Source: CAYLZO01 sp964387775
GTDB taxonomy: Bacteria > Chloroflexota > Anaerolineae > JAAYZQ01
DNA length: 12,804 nt
NCBI GenBank assembly: GCA_964387775.1
Contig: CAYLZO010000155.1
Coordinates: forward strand, 1 to 12,804
Direction of reading: 5' to 3'
Positions 1 to 6,753 of this stretch are shown here, in pieces (the stretch's first letter is position 1; the number at the start of each line of letters is the position of its first letter). Made by a program: the position numbers and the translations under genes. The notes under the pieces are model-generated. The model had not been told where the DNA came from. It saw only the letters and a list, made by a program, of their open reading frames with translations, and searched no databases.

Positions 1-57
1 CCTCTGAAAGCAGCCCAGAGCCATGTCCCAAACTCATGACGGTCTCGCCAGTGGTAT

Positions 58-86
58 TTGCGCCAGGCCCAAAGATGTGATATAAT
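58..86 (+). promoter_or_regulatory. Sigma-70-type promoter for rpsO
   Basis: A -35 hexamer TTGCGC (58-63) is followed after exactly 17 bp by a perfect -10 TATAAT (81-86), which is preceded by TG one base upstream (78-79), giving an extended -10. Transcription would begin near 93, leaving a leader of about 86 nt before the rpsO GTG. The promoter is read directly from sequence; its activity is inferred. The 57 bases to its left show no recognisable gene or structure. Confidence 0.8.
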
Positions 87-121
87 GGCATACTATCGGG
101 CAGGCGCGGGGAGTATTCTTG

Positions 122-150
122 CGCTCATCTATGCCGATATGCCGATAGCG
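122..150 (+). promoter_or_regulatory. Hairpin in the rpsO leader, candidate S15 control element
   Basis: Bases 122-129 pair with 144-150 (seven pairs, with C126 bulged), enclosing a 14-nt loop. The 8-mer ATGCCGAT occurs twice in tandem (131-138 and 139-146), so the structure has alternative registers. It ends 13 nt before the AAAGGA ribosome binding site. Ribosomal protein S15 is known to repress its own mRNA through leader structures in several bacteria, and these structures differ between phyla. The pairing is seen; a regulatory role is inferred. Confidence 0.4.
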
Positions 151-178
151 GGAATTTGTGCTGAGAAAGGAACTGGCA

Positions 179-448
179 GTGTCTCTGACAAAGACGGAGA
201 AATCGGATATTATCCACAAGTACAACGTTCATCCCGGCGATACCGGTTCGCCGGAGGTGCAGATTGCGTTGCTGACGACGCGGATCAGCCAGCTCACCGA
301 ACACCTCAAAGTTCACAAGAACGACGAGCATTCGCGCCGGGGGCTCTACAAGTTGGTCGGACAGCGACGCAGGCACCTTGCCTATCTCAAGGACAAGGAC
401 ACAGAGCGTTATCGCAAGATCGTCAAAAGGCTAGGGCTACGCGGATAG
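179..448 (+). CDS. rpsO: 30S ribosomal protein S15
   Basis: This is the small-subunit primary binding protein S15. It contacts 16S rRNA in the platform and takes part in an intersubunit bridge. The GTG at 179 is chosen as the start because it gives 89 residues, the usual family length, and begins VSLTKTEK in the expected place. An AAAGGA ribosome binding site (166-171) lies 7 nt upstream. The same frame is open back to a GTG at 158, but that start would add seven atypical residues. Family hallmarks visible are DTGSPEVQ (21-28), HSRRGL (51-56), the QRRRHLAYLK stretch and the terminal RLGLRG. It is the first gene after the promoter at 58-86 and precedes pnp by 274 bp, the same order as the classic rpsO-pnp pair of E. 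coli. Nothing is missing or truncated. Confidence 0.97.
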   Translation: MSLTKTEKSDIIHKYNVHPGDTGSPEVQIALLTTRISQLTEHLKVHKNDEHSRRGLYKLVGQRRRHLAYLKDKDTERYRKIVKRLGLRG

Positions 449-475
449 CGTATTCCAAGGCAAAGTGGTTGTTTC

Positions 476-526
476 TACGGCCTATGGCCCGTGGCAGGGT
501 AGTTGACGCCGGTGCCATAGGTCGTA
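476..526 (+). other. Long hairpin after rpsO
   Basis: Bases 476-488 pair with 514-526 over 13 positions, with a single G-T wobble at 480/522 (core CCTATGGC against GCCATAGG). The 25-nt loop can form a short inner helix. No run of T follows, so it is not a standard intrinsic terminator. It could be an mRNA-stabilising 3' end for rpsO or a ribonuclease processing site. It overlaps the candidate pnp promoter at 503-530. Confidence 0.55.
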
Positions 527-530
527 TCAT
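503..530 (+). promoter_or_regulatory. Candidate pnp promoter
   Basis: TTGACG (503-508) and TATCAT (525-530) are separated by 16 bp, each one base from consensus. Transcription would start near 537 and give a leader of about 186 nt before the pnp GTG. An independent pnp promoter inside the rpsO-pnp gap is also known in E. coli. The site lies within the 3' half of the hairpin at 476-526. Confidence 0.5.
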
Positions 531-612
531 ATCGGAGACAGGCATCCATTCATTCTCTCCCGCGAGGGAGGGGTGAACGGATACAAAGAAAGAAGAGAAA
601 TTCGCAGCGGAG

Positions 613-696
613 GAGGTGGGCGTCAGGAATTGGGGAGTGGGTCTTGGCTTGCCCTGAATCGTCAGGGCGCACTCCCCAGTCCCTGCACCCCACCTC
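613..696 (+). promoter_or_regulatory. Nested stem-loop in the pnp leader
   Basis: Three complementary blocks nest inside one another: 613-620 with 689-696 (GAGGTGGG/CCCACCTC), 631-639 with 670-678 (TGGGGAGTG/CACTCCCCA) and 651-657 with 662-668 (GCCCTGA/TCAGGGC, loop ATCG). The structure ends 15 nt before the GGAGG ribosome binding site of pnp. A smaller hairpin with a GCGA tetraloop sits upstream at 555-572 (core CTCCC/GGGAG). In E. coli, RNase III cleaves a pnp leader stem and PNPase then destabilises its own message; a similar circuit is plausible but inferred. The pairing itself is read directly. Confidence 0.6.
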
Positions 697-722
697 GCTC
701 CCAAGAACTCTGGAGGTAAAAA

Positions 723-2909
723 GTGAATAAGAAGAAAGAGTATGTCGTCCCGGTCGGCGATAAATCCTTTGAGATCGAGACCGGGCAAATGGCGATGCAG
801 GCGGGGGGGGCAGTTCTCGTCCGCCTGGGCGATTCTGTTGTGCTGGTCACGGCAACTTCGTCGAACAAGCCGCGCGAGGGGATGGATTTTCTTCCTCTGA
901 CCGTGGACTATGAAGAGCGGTTGTACGCCGCCGGCCGAATCCCCGGCAGCTTCTTCCGGCGTGAAGGCCGCCCTAGCGAATCGGGCATCTTGATCATGCG
1001 TCTGACCGACCGGCCGTTGCGGCCCCTGTTCCCCAAGGACTATCGCAACGACATTCAGGTCATCGCTACGGCCCTGTCGTCGGACTCGCAGAACTATCTG
1101 GATATCCCGACTCTCGTCGGCGCGTCGACCGCGCTGACGATTTCGGATATTCCTTTCGAGGGACCCGTCGGCGCCTGCCGGGTTGGACTCGTCGAAGAGG
1201 AATTCGTCATCAATCCCACAGCCGAGCAGATGGAGCAGAGCACCCTGGACCTGCGCATGGCCGGTACCGAAGACGCCATCTTGATGGTCGAGGCCGGCGC
1301 CACCGAGGTGCACGAAGAGGTCATCTTGCAGGCGCTTCAGGTGGGACACGAGGCCATGCAGCCGCTCATCGCCATGCAGAAGCAGATGCGGCAGGACGTG
1401 GGGACCGAAAAGAACCTCGATTACCCGGTCGTCACCATCGAGGAGCGGGACCGGGAGCGTATTCTGCGCCGCATCGGGGACCGCGTGGCCCAGTTGCTCA
1501 CCGAGCCGATGAACAAGCAGGAGTGGGGGCAGGCGACCGACGCCCTGGAGGACGAAATCCTGGGTTCCTTCGCCGACGACGAGACCATCGAGCCCAGGGA
1601 CGTCAAGAAGGTCTTTAACGAGGTCCTCAAGGCCGAAGCCCGAAAAACGATCTTTGAACAGGGACGGCGGGTGGACGGCCGGCAGGCCGACGAGATTCGA
1701 GAGATCTGGAGCAAGGTGGGGCTGTTGCCCCGGGCGCACGGCTCGGGCCTCTTTACACGGGGCGAGACCCAGGTGTTGAGCATCGCCACGCTGGGCACCC
1801 CGCGCGAGGAGCAGCGGCTCGATACGCTGCGGCCCGAAGAAGTCAAGCGTTACATGCACCACTACAACTTCCCGCCCTTTAGCACGGGCGAGACGTGGTT
1901 CTTGCGAGGCCCCCGCCGGCGAGAGATCGGGCATGGCGCGCTGGCCGAGACGGCCCTGGTCTCCATGCTCCCGCCAGAGGACGAGTTTCCCTACGCCCTC
2001 CGTGTAGTCTCTGAGGTCCTGTCTTCCAACGGCTCGACCTCGATGGCCTCGGTGTGTGGCAGCACCCTGTCGTTGATGGATGCCGGGGTGCCCATCAAGC
2101 GCCCCGTGGGCGGCATCGCCATGGGCCTCATCATGGAGAACGGCAAGTATGCTATCTTGAGCGACATCCAGGGCCTGGAAGACCACCTGGGCGACATGGA
2201 CTTTAAGGTGGCCGGCACCCGCCAGGGTATCACGGCCCTGCAGATGGACATCAAGGTCAAAGGCTTGAGCTACGAGATCCTGGCCGAAGCCTTGAATCAG
2301 GCCCGGACCGGACGGCTCCACATCCTGGACAAGATGGCCGAAGCCCTGGCCGAGCCCCGGTCGGAGCTTTCGCCCTATGCGCCGCGCATCACGACCATCC
2401 AGATCGACCCCGAAAAGATCGGCAAGATCATCGGCCCCGGCGGCAAGACGATCCGCAAGATCCAAGAAGAGTGCAACGTGGACATTGACGTCGATGACGA
2501 TGGCTCGGTTTATATCGCCGCGCTGGAAGGTGTGGGCGCCGACAAGGCCATCGAAATGATCGAGGCCCTGACCGAAGAGGCCGAGATCGGCAAGGTCTAC
2601 CTGGGCAAGGTCGTGCGCGTCGAGAACTATGGTGCCTTTGTCGAGATCCTGCCCGGCGTCGATGGCATGGTCCACATCTCGCAACTGGCCGACTACCACG
2701 TGCCCTCCGTCGAGGACGTGGTCCGCGTCGGCGACGAGATCATGGTTATGGTCATCGACATCGATCCGGATGGTCAAAAGATCAGGCTCTCGCGCCAGGC
2801 GGTCCTCGAAGGTTGGACGGCCGCCGAAGCCCGCGAGCGTGACCGCGGCGGGAGCTCCGGCGGTGGTTCCCGGGGCCGGCGAGGCGGCGGCCGCTCCCGG
2901 CGCCGATAG
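723..2909 (+). CDS. pnp: Polyribonucleotide nucleotidyltransferase (PNPase)
   Basis: This trimeric 3'-5' exoribonuclease degrades RNA by phosphorolysis to nucleoside diphosphates and can add 3' tails in reverse; it acts in the cytoplasm in mRNA decay. It starts with GTG, with GGAGG (712-716) 6 nt upstream, and runs 728 residues, near the usual 700-750. In order it has a first RNase PH-like domain (about 10-230, with FFRREGRPSESG), a helical linker, a second RNase PH-like domain (about 320-545), a KH domain with the loop KIIGPGGK at 568-575, an S1 domain (about 623-692) and an Arg/Gly-rich tail (700-728). D487 and D493 in the DHLGDMD motif match the metal-binding aspartates D486 and D492 of the E. 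coli enzyme. The basic tail is probably disordered and RNA-binding. The leader is strongly structured, suggesting self-control. Confidence 0.97.
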   Translation: MNKKKEYVVPVGDKSFEIETGQMAMQAGGAVLVRLGDSVVLVTATSSNKPREGMDFLPLTVDYEERLYAAGRIPGSFFRREGRPSESGILIMRLTDRPLRPLFPKDYRNDIQVIATALSSDSQNYLDIPTLVGASTALTISDIPFEGPVGACRVGLVEEEFVINPTAEQMEQSTLDLRMAGTEDAILMVEAGATEVHEEVILQALQVGHEAMQPLIAMQKQMRQDVGTEKNLDYPVVTIEERDRERILRRIGDRVAQLLTEPMNKQEWGQATDALEDEILGSFADDETIEPRDVKKVFNEVLKAEARKTIFEQGRRVDGRQADEIREIWSKVGLLPRAHGSGLFTRGETQVLSIATLGTPREEQRLDTLRPEEVKRYMHHYNFPPFSTGETWFLRGPRRREIGHGALAETALVSMLPPEDEFPYALRVVSEVLSSNGSTSMASVCGSTLSLMDAGVPIKRPVGGIAMGLIMENGKYAILSDIQGLEDHLGDMDFKVAGTRQGITALQMDIKVKGLSYEILAEALNQARTGRLHILDKMAEALAEPRSELSPYAPRITTIQIDPEKIGKIIGPGGKTIRKIQEECNVDIDVDDDGSVYIAALEGVGADKAIEMIEALTEEAEIGKVYLGKVVRVENYGAFVEILPGVDGMVHISQLADYHVPSVEDVVRVGDEIMVMVIDIDPDGQKIRLSRQAVLEGWTAAEARERDRGGSSGGGSRGRRGGGRSRRR

Positions 2910-2920
2910 TTGAGCTAGAA

Positions 2921-2953
2921 ACGGGTGCCAGACCCCCGGGGTTTGGCACCCGT
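2921..2953 (+). other. Strong hairpin between pnp and lepB
   Basis: Bases 2921-2935 pair with 2939-2953 over 15 positions with one G-T wobble and a 3-nt loop (outer arms ACGGGTGCCA/TGGCACCCGT). It starts 12 bases after the pnp stop. No T run follows, so it is more likely a 3'-end stabiliser, attenuator or palindromic repeat unit than a clean terminator. It lies inside the upstream open frame of lepB, which is one reason to place the lepB start downstream of it. Confidence 0.6.
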
Positions 2954-2981
2954 CGGATCCTGGAAGGAAGCACCGAGAATC

Positions 2982-3563
2982 ATGCAGGAGGAACAGAACA
3001 CTTCGCCCGAGCAGGCAGAATCCCCGGCGACCAAGCGGGGCCTGGGGCGGGAGCTCCTGCGCCTGGCGCGGGAGGCGCTGGAGACCATCCTGCCGGCGGT
3101 TCTCATCGCCCTGCTGATCAACGTCTTTGTGGGGCAGGCTACGCGAGTGGAAGGCCAGAGCATGGAGCCGAACCTGCACACAGACCAGCGGCTGGTCGTG
3201 GAAAAAGTGTCCTATCGCTTCCACGGGCCGCAGCGCTTCGACGTGGTCGTGCTCAAGCTGCCCAGCCAGGGCGAGGACCTGCTGATCAAACGTGTCATCG
3301 GCCTGCCCGGCGAGACGGTCGAGATCGAGGACGGCCGCGTCTACATTAACGACGAACCCCTGAACGAGCCTTTCGTCAGCCAGGATACGCGTGCCGGGCG
3401 CCACGGCCGGGTCACGGTCCCGCCGCTGCACGTATTTGTCCTGGGCGACAACCGCAACAGCTCCAACGATTCCCGGAATTTTGGCCCCGTGCCTATCGAG
3501 AACATCGTGGGCAAAGCCTGGGTCTCCTACTGGCCCTTGGAGGACGTCGGTCTGGTCCGATGA
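2982..3563 (+). CDS. lepB: Type I signal peptidase
   Basis: This membrane-bound serine/lysine protease removes signal peptides from exported proteins at the outer face of the cytoplasmic membrane. From the ATG at 2982 it has 193 residues; AAGGAAG (2964-2970) is the likely ribosome binding site, though its 11-nt spacing is long. One membrane anchor is visible (about 35-50). The catalytic Ser60 is in GQSMEPNL, the general base Lys103 in LIKRVIGLPGE, and the conserved GDNRNSSNDSR box lies at 155-165. Length and single anchor suit the short Gram-positive-type SipS group. The frame is open upstream to about 2925, but those codons run through the hairpin and have no ribosome binding site. It probably shares transcription with pnp 72 bp upstream. 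Confidence 0.95.
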   Translation: MQEEQNTSPEQAESPATKRGLGRELLRLAREALETILPAVLIALLINVFVGQATRVEGQSMEPNLHTDQRLVVEKVSYRFHGPQRFDVVVLKLPSQGEDLLIKRVIGLPGETVEIEDGRVYINDEPLNEPFVSQDTRAGRHGRVTVPPLHVFVLGDNRNSSNDSRNFGPVPIENIVGKAWVSYWPLEDVGLVR

Positions 3564-3574
3564 CGGTGTACGTT

Positions 3575-3595
3575 GAGTCTCGTACATCGAGACTC
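3575..3595 (+). other. Perfect 8-bp hairpin between lepB and the permease gene
   Basis: GAGTCTCG (3575-3582) and CGAGACTC (3588-3595) form a perfect 8-bp stem with a TACAT loop, 12 bases after the lepB stop and 11 bases before the next ATG. No T run follows. It could trim the lepB message or limit translation of the next gene, which has no clear ribosome binding site; both ideas are inference. Confidence 0.4.
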
Positions 3596-3606
3596 GTGCT
3601 CTAGAC

Positions 3607-5361
3607 ATGGTTTCAACAGAGTGGAGCCGCACGACCAAGCGCCTGGTCGTCGTCGGAATCATCATCGTCCTGCTCCTGGCGCTGTACGTCTTTCGGGTGC
3701 TCATCCCGCCCGTCGCCATCGCGATGGTGATGGCCTACGTGCTCAAGCCCCTGGTCGATCTTTTGGAGCGGCGCACCAAGTTGCCGCGCCAACTGGTCAT
3801 CATTCTGGTCATGCTTGTCGTCCTGATCGGCCTCAGCTTTGTCCCTGCCACGGTTGTCCCCTACATGGTGGACGAAGTGACGCGGCTCAACCTCGACCTG
3901 CAACGGCTGGCCGACGACTTGTTGACCTTTCTCTCAGAGCCGATTGACATCCTGGGCTACACGTTCAATCCCCAGGACATGGTTGGCGACGTGCGCTCTG
4001 CACTGCAGGATCTCCTCCAGCCCTTTGCCACGCAGACCTTTACCCTGCTCTTCAACGTCGCTTCCAGCCTGCTGTGGGTGCTCTCTATCCTCGTTATTAC
4101 CTTCTATCTGATCAAAGACGCCGACCGGCTGCGCGCCACGCTGGACAACCTCGCCCCGCCGGGCCACGCCGAGGAATTGGCCCGCCTGCGCGAAGAGATC
4201 AATCAAGTGTGGAAGGCTTTTTTCCGAGGCCAGGTGCTTTTGGGGATGGTCGTCGGCGTGGTCGTGTGGATGGCCACGACCTTGGTCGGACTGCCCAACG
4301 CCGGGCTGATGGGCCTCATCGCCGGCCTCCTGGAGGTGATCCCCACCTTTGGCCCAATTCTGTCCACCATTCCCGCCATGTTGGTGGCCATCTTTCGGGG
4401 CTCCACCTATTTGCCCCTCAGCAACTTTTGGTTCAGCATCCTGGTGCTGGGCATTTATTCCATCATCCAACAGATAGAGAATGCCTACCTCGTCCCCCGC
4501 ATCATGGGCCGGCGGCTGCACCTCCACCCGGTCGTGGTCTTTATCGGGGTGCTGGCCGGTGGCATCCTGGCCGGAGCCATCGGCGTTCTCTTGGCAGCAC
4601 CCGTCATCGCCACCCTCCGGGTCCTGCTCTCCTACGTCTATGCCAAGCTCCTCGACAGGGAACCCTTCCCGCCCGAGGAAAAGCCGGGCGAGATCTATCC
4701 GGGCGAAATCGATGCCATCTTTTTTGACCTGGACGGCACCCTCATCGAGACCGACGACACCGCTGTGGAGGTCCTGGCCAGCCGCCTGCACGCCATTCGC
4801 TGGATTCTGCCCCGGCGTGATCCGGCTCGGATGGCGCGCCGGATTCTGATGGCCTTCGAGGGGCCGGCCAATGGTCTGTTGGGTCTCCTCGACCGCCTTG
4901 GCCTGGACGACAACGTGTTTGGCATTGCCGAAGGGTTGCGGCGGATTCGGGGGGTTGACACCGTGCTCAATTTTCGGCCGGTGGAGGGTGTTCGTGAAAC
5001 CCTATACGACCTGCACCGCCGCTACTACCTGGCCATCGTCACCACGCGCAGCCACCAGGAAGCCGAGGCATTTCTGAGACAAGAGGATCTGGCAGACGTG
5101 ATCCGGGTCGTTACCGGGCGGGACGACACGTGGCGCATCAAACCCCATCCCAGCCCCGTGCGCCACACCGCCGAGAAACTGAAGGTGCCGGTCAAACGTT
5201 GCTTGATGGTCGGCGATACGACGGTGGACATCCGAGCCGCCCAGGCGGCCGGGGCGCGGTCGGTGGGCGTACTGTGTGGCTTTGGCGACCGGGCCGAGCT
5301 GGAGCGGGCCGGCGCCGATCGCATCGTCGAGTGCACCAGCGACCTTGCAGACTGGATGTGA
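3607..5361 (+). CDS. AI-2E-family membrane protein fused to a HAD phosphatase domain
   Basis: This is a 584-residue two-part protein. Residues 1-350 match the AI-2E transporter family (TqsA/YdiK/PerM type). They show an N-terminal helix pair (12-48), a helix at 62-84, an extramembrane segment (about 86-145) and a helical bundle containing GQVLLGMVVG (208-217), IPTFGPILSTIPAMLVA (245-261) and ENAYLVPRIMG (291-301). After a charged linker (351-367) comes a complete HAD hydrolase of about 215 residues. Motif I is DLDGT (374-378, nucleophile D374), motif II threonine lies in IVTTRS (477-482), motif III is K512 in RIKPHP, and motif IV is VGDTTVD (535-541). All four are intact, so phosphatase activity is expected, but the substrate is unknown; the domain is closest in style to phosphoglycolate-phosphatase-like HADs and would face the cytoplasm. 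The joined frame is continuous. The ATG at 3607 lacks a clear ribosome binding site. Confidence 0.9.
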   Translation: MVSTEWSRTTKRLVVVGIIIVLLLALYVFRVLIPPVAIAMVMAYVLKPLVDLLERRTKLPRQLVIILVMLVVLIGLSFVPATVVPYMVDEVTRLNLDLQRLADDLLTFLSEPIDILGYTFNPQDMVGDVRSALQDLLQPFATQTFTLLFNVASSLLWVLSILVITFYLIKDADRLRATLDNLAPPGHAEELARLREEINQVWKAFFRGQVLLGMVVGVVVWMATTLVGLPNAGLMGLIAGLLEVIPTFGPILSTIPAMLVAIFRGSTYLPLSNFWFSILVLGIYSIIQQIENAYLVPRIMGRRLHLHPVVVFIGVLAGGILAGAIGVLLAAPVIATLRVLLSYVYAKLLDREPFPPEEKPGEIYPGEIDAIFFDLDGTLIETDDTAVEVLASRLHAIRWILPRRDPARMARRILMAFEGPANGLLGLLDRLGLDDNVFGIAEGLRRIRGVDTVLNFRPVEGVRETLYDLHRRYYLAIVTTRSHQEAEAFLRQEDLADVIRVVTGRDDTWRIKPHPSPVRHTAEKLKVPVKRCLMVGDTTVDIRAAQAAGARSVGVLCGFGDRAELERAGADRIVECTSDLADWM

Positions 5362-5433
5362 AGACGTATTGCGTATCGCGTAAAACGTAAGCTTGAGGCC
5401 GCCTGTTACGCAATACGCAATACGCTTCACGTC
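5355..5433. repeat. Inverted repeat of 7-bp units between convergent genes
   Basis: Arm 5355-5383 and arm 5406-5433 are near-perfect reverse complements: one inserted A at 5364, one wobble and one mismatch over 28 positions, with a 22-nt loop. Each arm is built of 7-bp units (TTGCGTA type on the left, TACGCAA type on the right). The stop codon of the + strand gene (5359-5361) is inside the left arm, and the stop of the - strand gene (5433-5435) touches the right arm. It could act as a two-way terminator for the converging genes, although no T tract is present. It could equally be a copy of a dispersed palindromic element. Confidence 0.75.
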
Positions 5434-5990
5434 TACCGAATCGTCCCTCGCACCGTCGCCATGTCCTCCTCCAACACCAACTCGTCGACGATGATCGGCA
5501 GATTCTCGGCCAGCGCGAACTGGGCGTCGATCTGCGACTGGATGGTATCCCGCACAAACCCCGGCACGGCCACGCCGCCCACGTCCAGGTCGGCGAGCGT
5601 CACGTGGGGCACGCCATCCTCCAGGACGATGACCGCCCGCCCGCGCAGGCCGACGCGCAGCCCGGCCACCTCGGCCACGCCCTCGGCGGTGATCCCCCGC
5701 GGCGTGATGAACACTTGCGGCTGGCCGAAGGGGATGTTCGGGTGGCGTTCCAGGTACCAGGCGATGATCTCCGCCGCCTCCCGGTCGGTAACCTCGAGGG
5801 TGAACGGCTCGCCGCTGTGGCCGCCCTCGATGAGCCGCTGGCGCAGGTCGGCCAGGTCGGGCTCCAGGCGCGGCTCCACCTGCACCGCCGGCCCCTCCGG
5901 CGCCAGGGCGTAGGCCCACATCGCGCCGTTGGCCAGCAGCAGGAGCAGGGCAAACCAGAAACTCGGATTGGTCAGTGTCCTTTTGGCCAT
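5433..5990 (-). CDS. Membrane-anchored protein, possible LmeA-like lipid-binding fold
   Basis: This 185-residue protein has a basic start (MAKR), one hydrophobic helix (10-29) and an exported soluble domain. The helix could be an anchor or a signal peptide; a proline right after ALA (28-30) argues against cleavage there. The domain begins with an EVTDREAAEIIAWYL helix (66-80), followed by alternating strands (PQVFITPRGITAEGVAEV, then RVGLRGRAVIVLE), a helix (144-160) and two final strands. In my judgement this layout resembles the DUF2993/LmeA-type small lipid-binding proteins common in Chloroflexota and Actinobacteria, but no diagnostic motif proves it. It begins 8 bp after the toxin stop codon, so it may be co-transcribed with the toxin-antitoxin pair. 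A GGAG lies 2-3 nt before the ATG and a GAGG about 11 nt before; neither spacing is ideal. Confidence 0.8.
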   Translation of the reverse strand: MAKRTLTNPSFWFALLLLLANGAMWAYALAPEGPAVQVEPRLEPDLADLRQRLIEGGHSGEPFTLEVTDREAAEIIAWYLERHPNIPFGQPQVFITPRGITAEGVAEVAGLRVGLRGRAVIVLEDGVPHVTLADLDVGGVAVPGFVRDTIQSQIDAQFALAENLPIIVDELVLEEDMATVRGTIR

Positions 5991-5998
5991 CGCTCCAC

Positions 5999-6385
5999 TT
6001 ACCTCAAAGCTCGCTCGATCTCGTCAAGGACCAAGAGCATATCCGGGACCTCTTTGTTGCCGCGAACCGAAACATCGCCATCGTGAACGTGGTGAGGGGC
6101 ATGGGGCAGATGCGGATAGTGTGGAGCATTGTCCCAGCGTCGCAGCAGATTGCCGTGGACATCCTGCCAGTGAAAGCTGTATTTGGCCAGATGGATGCGC
6201 TCCTCCACATCCGTCACGTATTCGAACAGCTCGGCACTCCCGCCATCACGGAGGGTCACCTTTACCCGCAGCTTGCCATCCGAAGCCGAGACCTCCCTCC
6301 GGAGAACCCGGTAGGCAACGACGGCCGGGCTCGTGATCAACCGAGTCTCAACCGTGTCGAAATGCTGCCGGATGAGCGAATTCAT
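5999..6385 (-). CDS. tumE: TumE-family (DUF6516) toxin
   Basis: This 128-residue protein has the hallmarks of the TumE/DUF6516 toxin family: a strand-rich N-terminal half (KLRVKVTLRDGGSAELFEY, 38-56), then YSFHWQD (69-75) and the histidine-rich block RRWDNAPHYPHLPHAPHHVH (82-101). The biochemical target is not known to me. The ATG at 6385 is chosen because it overlaps the antitoxin stop as ATGA, the usual arrangement for coupled toxin translation; a longer upstream open frame to 6457 would only re-read antitoxin codons. The antitoxin-first order fits family practice. The histidines could be catalytic or bind metal, but this is inference. Confidence 0.85.
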   Translation of the reverse strand: MNSLIRQHFDTVETRLITSPAVVAYRVLRREVSASDGKLRVKVTLRDGGSAELFEYVTDVEERIHLAKYSFHWQDVHGNLLRRWDNAPHYPHLPHAPHHVHDGDVSVRGNKEVPDMLLVLDEIERALR

Positions 6386-6705
6386 GACTCTGAGGTCTCT
6401 GCCAGCAAAGCCAGCCGTTCTTCGACGTTGGCCAGCATCTCCACCGTGGCCGACCACTCGATCAGGTCCGTCGCATCGCCCATATCACCCCGTTCAAATC
6501 GCGCGTAGAACTCGGCTGAATCGAGCTCATAGTGCGCCTCGAATTCGGCAAGCTGCTCTGTCAGACGCTCCCGGATCTCGCGCAGACGTCTGGCCTCTCG
6601 GGCCAACAACTTGTCCAGCGACATATCCAACACCTGATCCACCGCTCCACTATCGGCAGCGACGTACTCTTCCAACCGTTGAACCTTCTGAAGCGTTGTC
6701 AGCAT
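6382..6705 (-). CDS. Antitoxin of the TumE/TumA type
   Basis: This 107-residue protein probably neutralises the toxin encoded just downstream. The ATG at 6705 has an ideal ribosome binding site, AGGAGG (6718-6713), 7 nt upstream; the frame opens further up to 6768, but that part lies on the promoter. Residues 33-56 form a charged helix, probably a coiled coil (LLAREARRLREIRERLTEQL region). A conserved-looking block follows, EFYARFERGDMGD (65-77) with IEWSATVEML (82-91). This layout recalls the partner proteins usually found beside DUF6516 toxins. I see no helix-turn-helix, so whether it represses its own promoter is open. Confidence 0.82.
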   Translation of the reverse strand: MLTTLQKVQRLEEYVAADSGAVDQVLDMSLDKLLAREARRLREIRERLTEQLAEFEAHYELDSAEFYARFERGDMGDATDLIEWSATVEMLANVEERLALLAETSES

Positions 6706-6724
6706 CTTCTCACCTCCTGCCGGC

Positions 6725-6753
6725 ATTATAGACGAGCAATCCTGCCCTGTCAA
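6725..6753 (-). promoter_or_regulatory. Perfect consensus promoter of the toxin-antitoxin operon
   Basis: On the - strand TTGACA (6753-6748) and TATAAT (6730-6725) are both exact consensus, 17 bp apart. Transcription is expected at about 6718, the first base of the AGGAGG ribosome binding site, so the message would have only a 13-nt leader. The promoter lies just after the prsW stop (6762) and separates the toxin-antitoxin unit from the upstream genes. Confidence 0.9.

Noticed and set aside
1..57. Possible end of an upstream gene such as ribF or truB
   Set aside because: Short frames run to stops at 37-39 and 78-80, but too few residues are present to recognise any family.
158..178. Upstream GTG start for rpsO
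   Set aside because: It would add seven residues beyond the normal N-terminus and would place the AAAGGA ribosome binding site inside the gene.
476..526. Intrinsic terminator after rpsO
   Set aside because: The stem is good, but no T-rich tract follows, so it is listed only as a hairpin.
2925..2981. Upstream extension of lepB
   Set aside because: The extension is encoded by a hairpin and has no ribosome binding site; the ATG at 2982 gives a normal cytosolic tail and anchor.
423..3719. A 1098-codon open frame on the - strand opposite pnp and lepB
   Set aside because: It is antisense to two clear conserved genes; its Asp/His/Gln/Gly-rich, low-complexity translation is what high-GC codon bias produces on the opposite strand.
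5002..5919. A 305-codon Gly/Arg/Ala-rich open frame on the - strand spanning two genes
   Set aside because: It crosses the inverted repeat and overlaps both the HAD domain and the LmeA-like gene in other frames; no family features are present.
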